Source: Acholeplasmataceae bacterium UBA5617 (GTDB taxonomy: Bacteria > Bacillota_I > Bacilli_A > Acholeplasmatales > Acholeplasmataceae). From it: 7,360 nt of DNA. The stretch lies in the NCBI GenBank assembly GCA_002424575.1, contig DIKN01000037.1, forward strand, positions 1 to 7,360, written 5' to 3'. How positions within the stretch are numbered: the first letter of the stretch is position 1; every line of letters starts with the position of its first letter. The translations under genes and the position numbers were made by a program. Shown here piece after piece: positions 5,355 through 7,360 of the stretch. Below the pieces are notes generated by a model. It was not told the DNA's origin. It saw only the letters and a program-made list of their open reading frames with translations, and did no database searches.

Positions 5355-6885
5355 AATCACCAAATATGCCCTGGGTGTATCGCGATGTATTCATTTCAAT
5401 TCTCATCCAAGAGGTGCGATCCATGACATACCCTCTAACATAACTGATCTGTTCAGAATATGTCGTGCGATTCACCATCTGCCAAGGATTGGGCCATATA
5501 TAGGACGTTAAAATCGGCCAACGTGTAAAATTGCGTTCAGCAGATTCGTTTAAGGATGTCCCTAATGTTTCAATTAACGCGATAACATCGGGTAAAATAT
5601 CCTCATAAAACATATGAAAACGTTCCTTAAATTGGGTTCTGATTTCAGGTATTTGCATCATCAAGATAAACATGCGATTTTTCCATGTGCGCATGCCATA
5701 CCAATTTTCTGGTCCGTAATCGATATAATCCGCATTGCCATATGCAAAATCAAAATCCCAAAGTGGACCGTACTCAATCGGTCCATTTTGTCTTTTAATC
5801 ATAAAGACTGAACTCCAACCCACATCCACATTTTTTGAAATCTCATGGATAAGGAAAAAATCGATGGCTTGATTAACATTGAGAAGTTGCTGATAACCCT
5901 GTTTTTGGATGAGAGCCTCCTCAAGTTCATACATCTTGCTGGCTAAATAGTTCGTGTGTTGTCCGGTATATAGAAGTTCATCTGGATCCGGATCTTTGAT
6001 TTGATAAGCATGTCTGTCGACTAAGAACCAATCAAAACCTTCTACTTCATTTTGTTCATAAAACCGCATATCAAGTTCAAAGAAATAATGGGTATTTAAG
6101 GTTCCAGCGATAGACGCTAAATTTAACTTATTGGGATGATTTTCTACATGTTCGGTGAGCACGTAAACACCTCGATAGTCATTGTTAACATAAAGTTCGA
6201 CAAACCGAACATCGAGTGCATAGTTGATCGTGGAAAAGCGAGATGCCATTTTTTGTGTGATGACATTACGGATGAGTGATTTATCGGCATACTCAGCAAG
6301 AAGCACGTAGTTCTTCGCTTCTTTCATGCCCAATACGGATGTATTTTTATCGAAGCGGAGTCTAAATGGCTTCTTTTCATAAACAAACCACGTCGAATTA
6401 CCTCGACCTCTTAATCCCGCTTCACTCGTTTCATGATCTATGACACGTTGTCCGTTTTTAACCGTTTCAATTTTGACAGAAACACGTTCATAAGTCTCTT
6501 TAGTTACCGCATCAATCGATACGTCTAAATCGAGATACATGACGTTTTGATTATACCCAGATTCATATGATAATAGGGTGATGATCTTGTGGAATGTTTT
6601 TTCGGTTTTTCCACGCTTAATCGTCACATATAGGATACCCTCTTCATCATAAAAAGGGCTCACATAGCGAAAAACATCCTTTGTCGCTTTTTCCTTCCAT
6701 GTGAATGTGACATCATATTCATCGAGTTCAGAAAACTCAAAATCAGCATTAATATGATTGGGGATTGCTGAAAGAACATCTGCTTCTAGCGCCAGAATGT
6801 CTTCTGTATAATCCTTCAATGAATCACAGGCATATAGCCCGATCAAAATGCTAAAGATGCTGATTATCATCACAATTTTTTTCAT
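5353..6885 (-). CDS. CotH-type (protein kinase-like) lipoprotein with N-terminal Ig-like region
   Basis: The gene encodes a 510-residue predicted surface lipoprotein. MKK, a hydrophobic stretch and GLYAC place the lipidated cysteine at C20; Tyr at -2 makes the lipobox slightly unusual. Residues about 30-107 look like the degenerate bacterial Ig-like domain often found before CotH domains. The CotH domain follows: LRGRGNSTW (158-166) with K171/K172, which corresponds to the nucleotide-binding loop; LAEYADKSLIRN (196-207); a VELYVNNDYRGVYVLTEHVE segment (229-248); and PLWDFDFAYGN (374-384), whose D377 and D379 are candidate metal ligands. Bacillus CotH phosphorylates spore-coat proteins, but nothing here suggests sporulation, so the substrate is unknown and probably extracellular. 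ATG at 6885 has AGGTG only 3 nt upstream; the in-frame GTG at 6891 lies inside that site. A strong terminator ends just before the binding site, and no clear promoter follows it. Confidence 0.92.
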   Translation of the reverse strand: MKKIVMIISIFSILIGLYACDSLKDYTEDILALEADVLSAIPNHINADFEFSELDEYDVTFTWKEKATKDVFRYVSPFYDEEGILYVTIKRGKTEKTFHKIITLLSYESGYNQNVMYLDLDVSIDAVTKETYERVSVKIETVKNGQRVIDHETSEAGLRGRGNSTWFVYEKKPFRLRFDKNTSVLGMKEAKNYVLLAEYADKSLIRNVITQKMASRFSTINYALDVRFVELYVNNDYRGVYVLTEHVENHPNKLNLASIAGTLNTHYFFELDMRFYEQNEVEGFDWFLVDRHAYQIKDPDPDELLYTGQHTNYLASKMYELEEALIQKQGYQQLLNVNQAIDFFLIHEISKNVDVGWSSVFMIKRQNGPIEYGPLWDFDFAYGNADYIDYGPENWYGMRTWKNRMFILMMQIPEIRTQFKERFHMFYEDILPDVIALIETLGTSLNESAERNFTRWPILTSYIWPNPWQMVNRTTYSEQISYVRGYVMDRTSWMRIEMNTSRYTQGIFGD

Positions 6886-6887
6886 GT

Positions 6888-6893
6888 TCACCT
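6888..6893 (-). promoter_or_regulatory. Closely spaced ribosome binding site of cotH
   Basis: Minus-strand AGGTGA has 2-3 nt between its core and ATG at 6885, tighter than the other genes here (4-7 nt). It begins two bases after the T tract of the upstream terminator. Confidence 0.55.
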
Positions 6894-6895
6894 AC

Positions 6896-6918
6896 AAAAA
6901 AACATAGGATGTCCTATG
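6896..6918 (-). terminator. Intrinsic terminator after the DUF1146-like gene, directly in front of cotH
   Basis: The stem pairs CATAGG (6918-6913) with CCTATG (6908-6903) around loop ACAT and is followed by seven uninterrupted T (6902-6896). The upstream gene's TAG stop is immediately before it. It is the most regular terminator in the window. By position it could also act as an attenuator for cotH. Confidence 0.85.
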
Positions 6919-7128
6919 CTAATTGAAATACCCAATCAAAAGTTCGGACCATTTGACCATCACCTCAGCGAGCATATGCGCCATGATCAGTGATAATAAA
7001 AAATAGGCCGCTTTTATTTCCCATATCTTAAATTTTTCAAACTTGTTTTCGATATGAAGGGCACGTAATATTCTTAAGGCAACAGCAAAGAAGATGATGA
7101 GTGACGTGAAATAAATCAGTTCATTCAT
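6919..7128 (-). CDS. Small integral membrane protein, DUF1146 (YwzB)-like
   Basis: This 69-residue protein has two predicted membrane helices, about residues 5-24 and 39-60. They are joined by a basic and acidic segment (IENKFEKFKIWEIK) that would lie on one membrane face. Its size, the ALxIxxxFxKxK linker and the second helix resemble the DUF1146/YwzB family of Bacillota, which has no assigned function. The match is by pattern memory, so moderately sure. AGGAGG lies 6 nt before the ATG, and this site overlaps the TAG stop of the preceding gene, so the two are likely cotranscribed and coupled. In Bacillus the ywzB gene follows the ATP synthase operon; no ATP synthase gene can be recognised here. 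Transcription ends at the hairpin immediately after its stop. Confidence 0.75.
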   Translation of the reverse strand: MNELIYFTSLIIFFAVALRILRALHIENKFEKFKIWEIKAAYFLLSLIMAHMLAEVMVKWSELLIGYFN

Positions 7129-7134
7129 AATTGG

Positions 7135-7140
7135 CCTCCT
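7135..7140 (-). promoter_or_regulatory. Consensus ribosome binding site of the DUF1146-like gene, overlapping the upstream stop
   Basis: Minus-strand AGGAGG, 6 nt from ATG at 7128, shares two bases with the TAG stop (7141-7139) of the upstream gene. This fixes the start and supports translational coupling. Confidence 0.85.
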
Positions 7141-7360
7141 AGAGTTGACCTGCCTTGCTCTTCATGATATTTTCTTTTAACTCTTTTTCTAACTTTGAAA
7201 AATCGACGTTTTCTTTTTTTGTCATCTCTAACTTTTCTTTTTTCATCGCATCAAAAGCATGTTTAGCTTGATCAAGTGTTTGTCCAATTTGTGCTTCCAA
7301 TGCTAAGATTGAAAGGACGTGATCTCTAAACTCAACCAAGGCTTGTTCGAGAACCAAAAA
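7139..7360 (-). CDS. C-terminal end of an unidentified, largely helical/coiled-coil protein (partial)
   Basis: The reading frame is open through the right edge; 73 residues are visible and the start lies outside. A TTG at 7357 could be read as a start, but it has no visible binding site and the frame continues through it. The visible part is almost entirely helix-forming: a hydrophobic-repeat stretch (VLEQALVEFRDHVLSILALE) followed by a highly charged Lys/Glu segment, ending KSKAGQL. There is no membrane segment or cysteine. I do not recognise the family. It precedes and is probably cotranscribed with the small membrane protein, with a 10-nt gap between stop and start. The composition alone cannot distinguish a structural coiled coil from the helical tail of an enzyme. 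Confidence 0.7.
   Translation of the reverse strand, partial: FLVLEQALVEFRDHVLSILALEAQIGQTLDQAKHAFDAMKKEKLEMTKKENVDFSKLEKELKENIMKSKAGQL

Noticed and set aside
1..7360. Use of TGA as tryptophan (Mycoplasma code)
   Set aside because: cca and degV end at TGA, tryptophans in conserved positions use TGG, and no conserved frame is interrupted by TGA.
1..7360. Mobile element, CRISPR array, tRNA or defence system
   Set aside because: No transposase, integrase, regularly spaced direct repeats, cloverleaf or defence-type gene was seen. Gene content and base use look uniform along the window.

Overview
The window looks like ordinary chromosomal DNA from a low-GC, wall-less or near-wall-less relative of the Bacillota, such as an Acholeplasma- or Izemoplasma-type organism. 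Several things point there. Intergenic DNA is A/T-rich and promoters are of the Bacillus sigma-A type. AGGAGG-type ribosome binding sites are present. The genes include a YhaM-type exoribonuclease, DegV, YigZ and a DUF1146-like protein, and there are two lipoproteins. Tryptophan is encoded by TGG, and TGA is a genuine stop (it ends cca and degV), so the Mycoplasma/Spiroplasma code does not apply. The exact lineage is inference. I see no tRNA, rRNA, CRISPR array, insertion sequence or phage gene.

Layout from left to right. (1) Positions 1-2076, minus strand: an RNA 3'-end module in which cca (CCA-adding tRNA nucleotidyltransferase) is followed, after one base, by a YhaM-type HD exoribonuclease whose stop codon probably lies just outside the left edge. 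(2) Positions 2077-2176: a divergent control region. (3) Positions 2177-2686, plus strand: a dihydrofolate-reductase-like (RibD C-terminal) protein, ending in a terminator that also serves the converging gene. (4) Positions 2711-3691, minus strand: a 326-residue lipoprotein of unknown function with a possible PrcB-like C-terminal part. (5) Positions 3803-4657, minus strand: a DegV-family fatty-acid-binding protein. (6) Positions 4658-4745: a compact divergent control region with a perfect 7-bp dyad between overlapping promoters. (7) Positions 4746-5348, plus strand: a YigZ/IMPACT family protein. (8) Positions 5353-6885, minus strand: a CotH-type protein-kinase-like lipoprotein with an Ig-like N-terminal region. 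(9) Positions 6919-7360, minus strand: a small DUF1146-like membrane protein preceded by the C-terminal end of an unidentified coiled-coil protein.

The genes are tightly packed. At least three stop codons lie within, or at the edge of, the hairpin of their own terminator. All five promoters I can place carry a TGn extended -10, and three of them leave room for only about 9-11 nt of leader. The most curious arrangement is at cotH: a strong intrinsic terminator ends two bases before the cotH ribosome binding site, so there is no space for a separate promoter after it. The genes look like housekeeping and cell-surface functions. I find no convincing new multi-gene system, but the cotH leader, the degV/yigZ dyad and the two lipoproteins deserve a second look.
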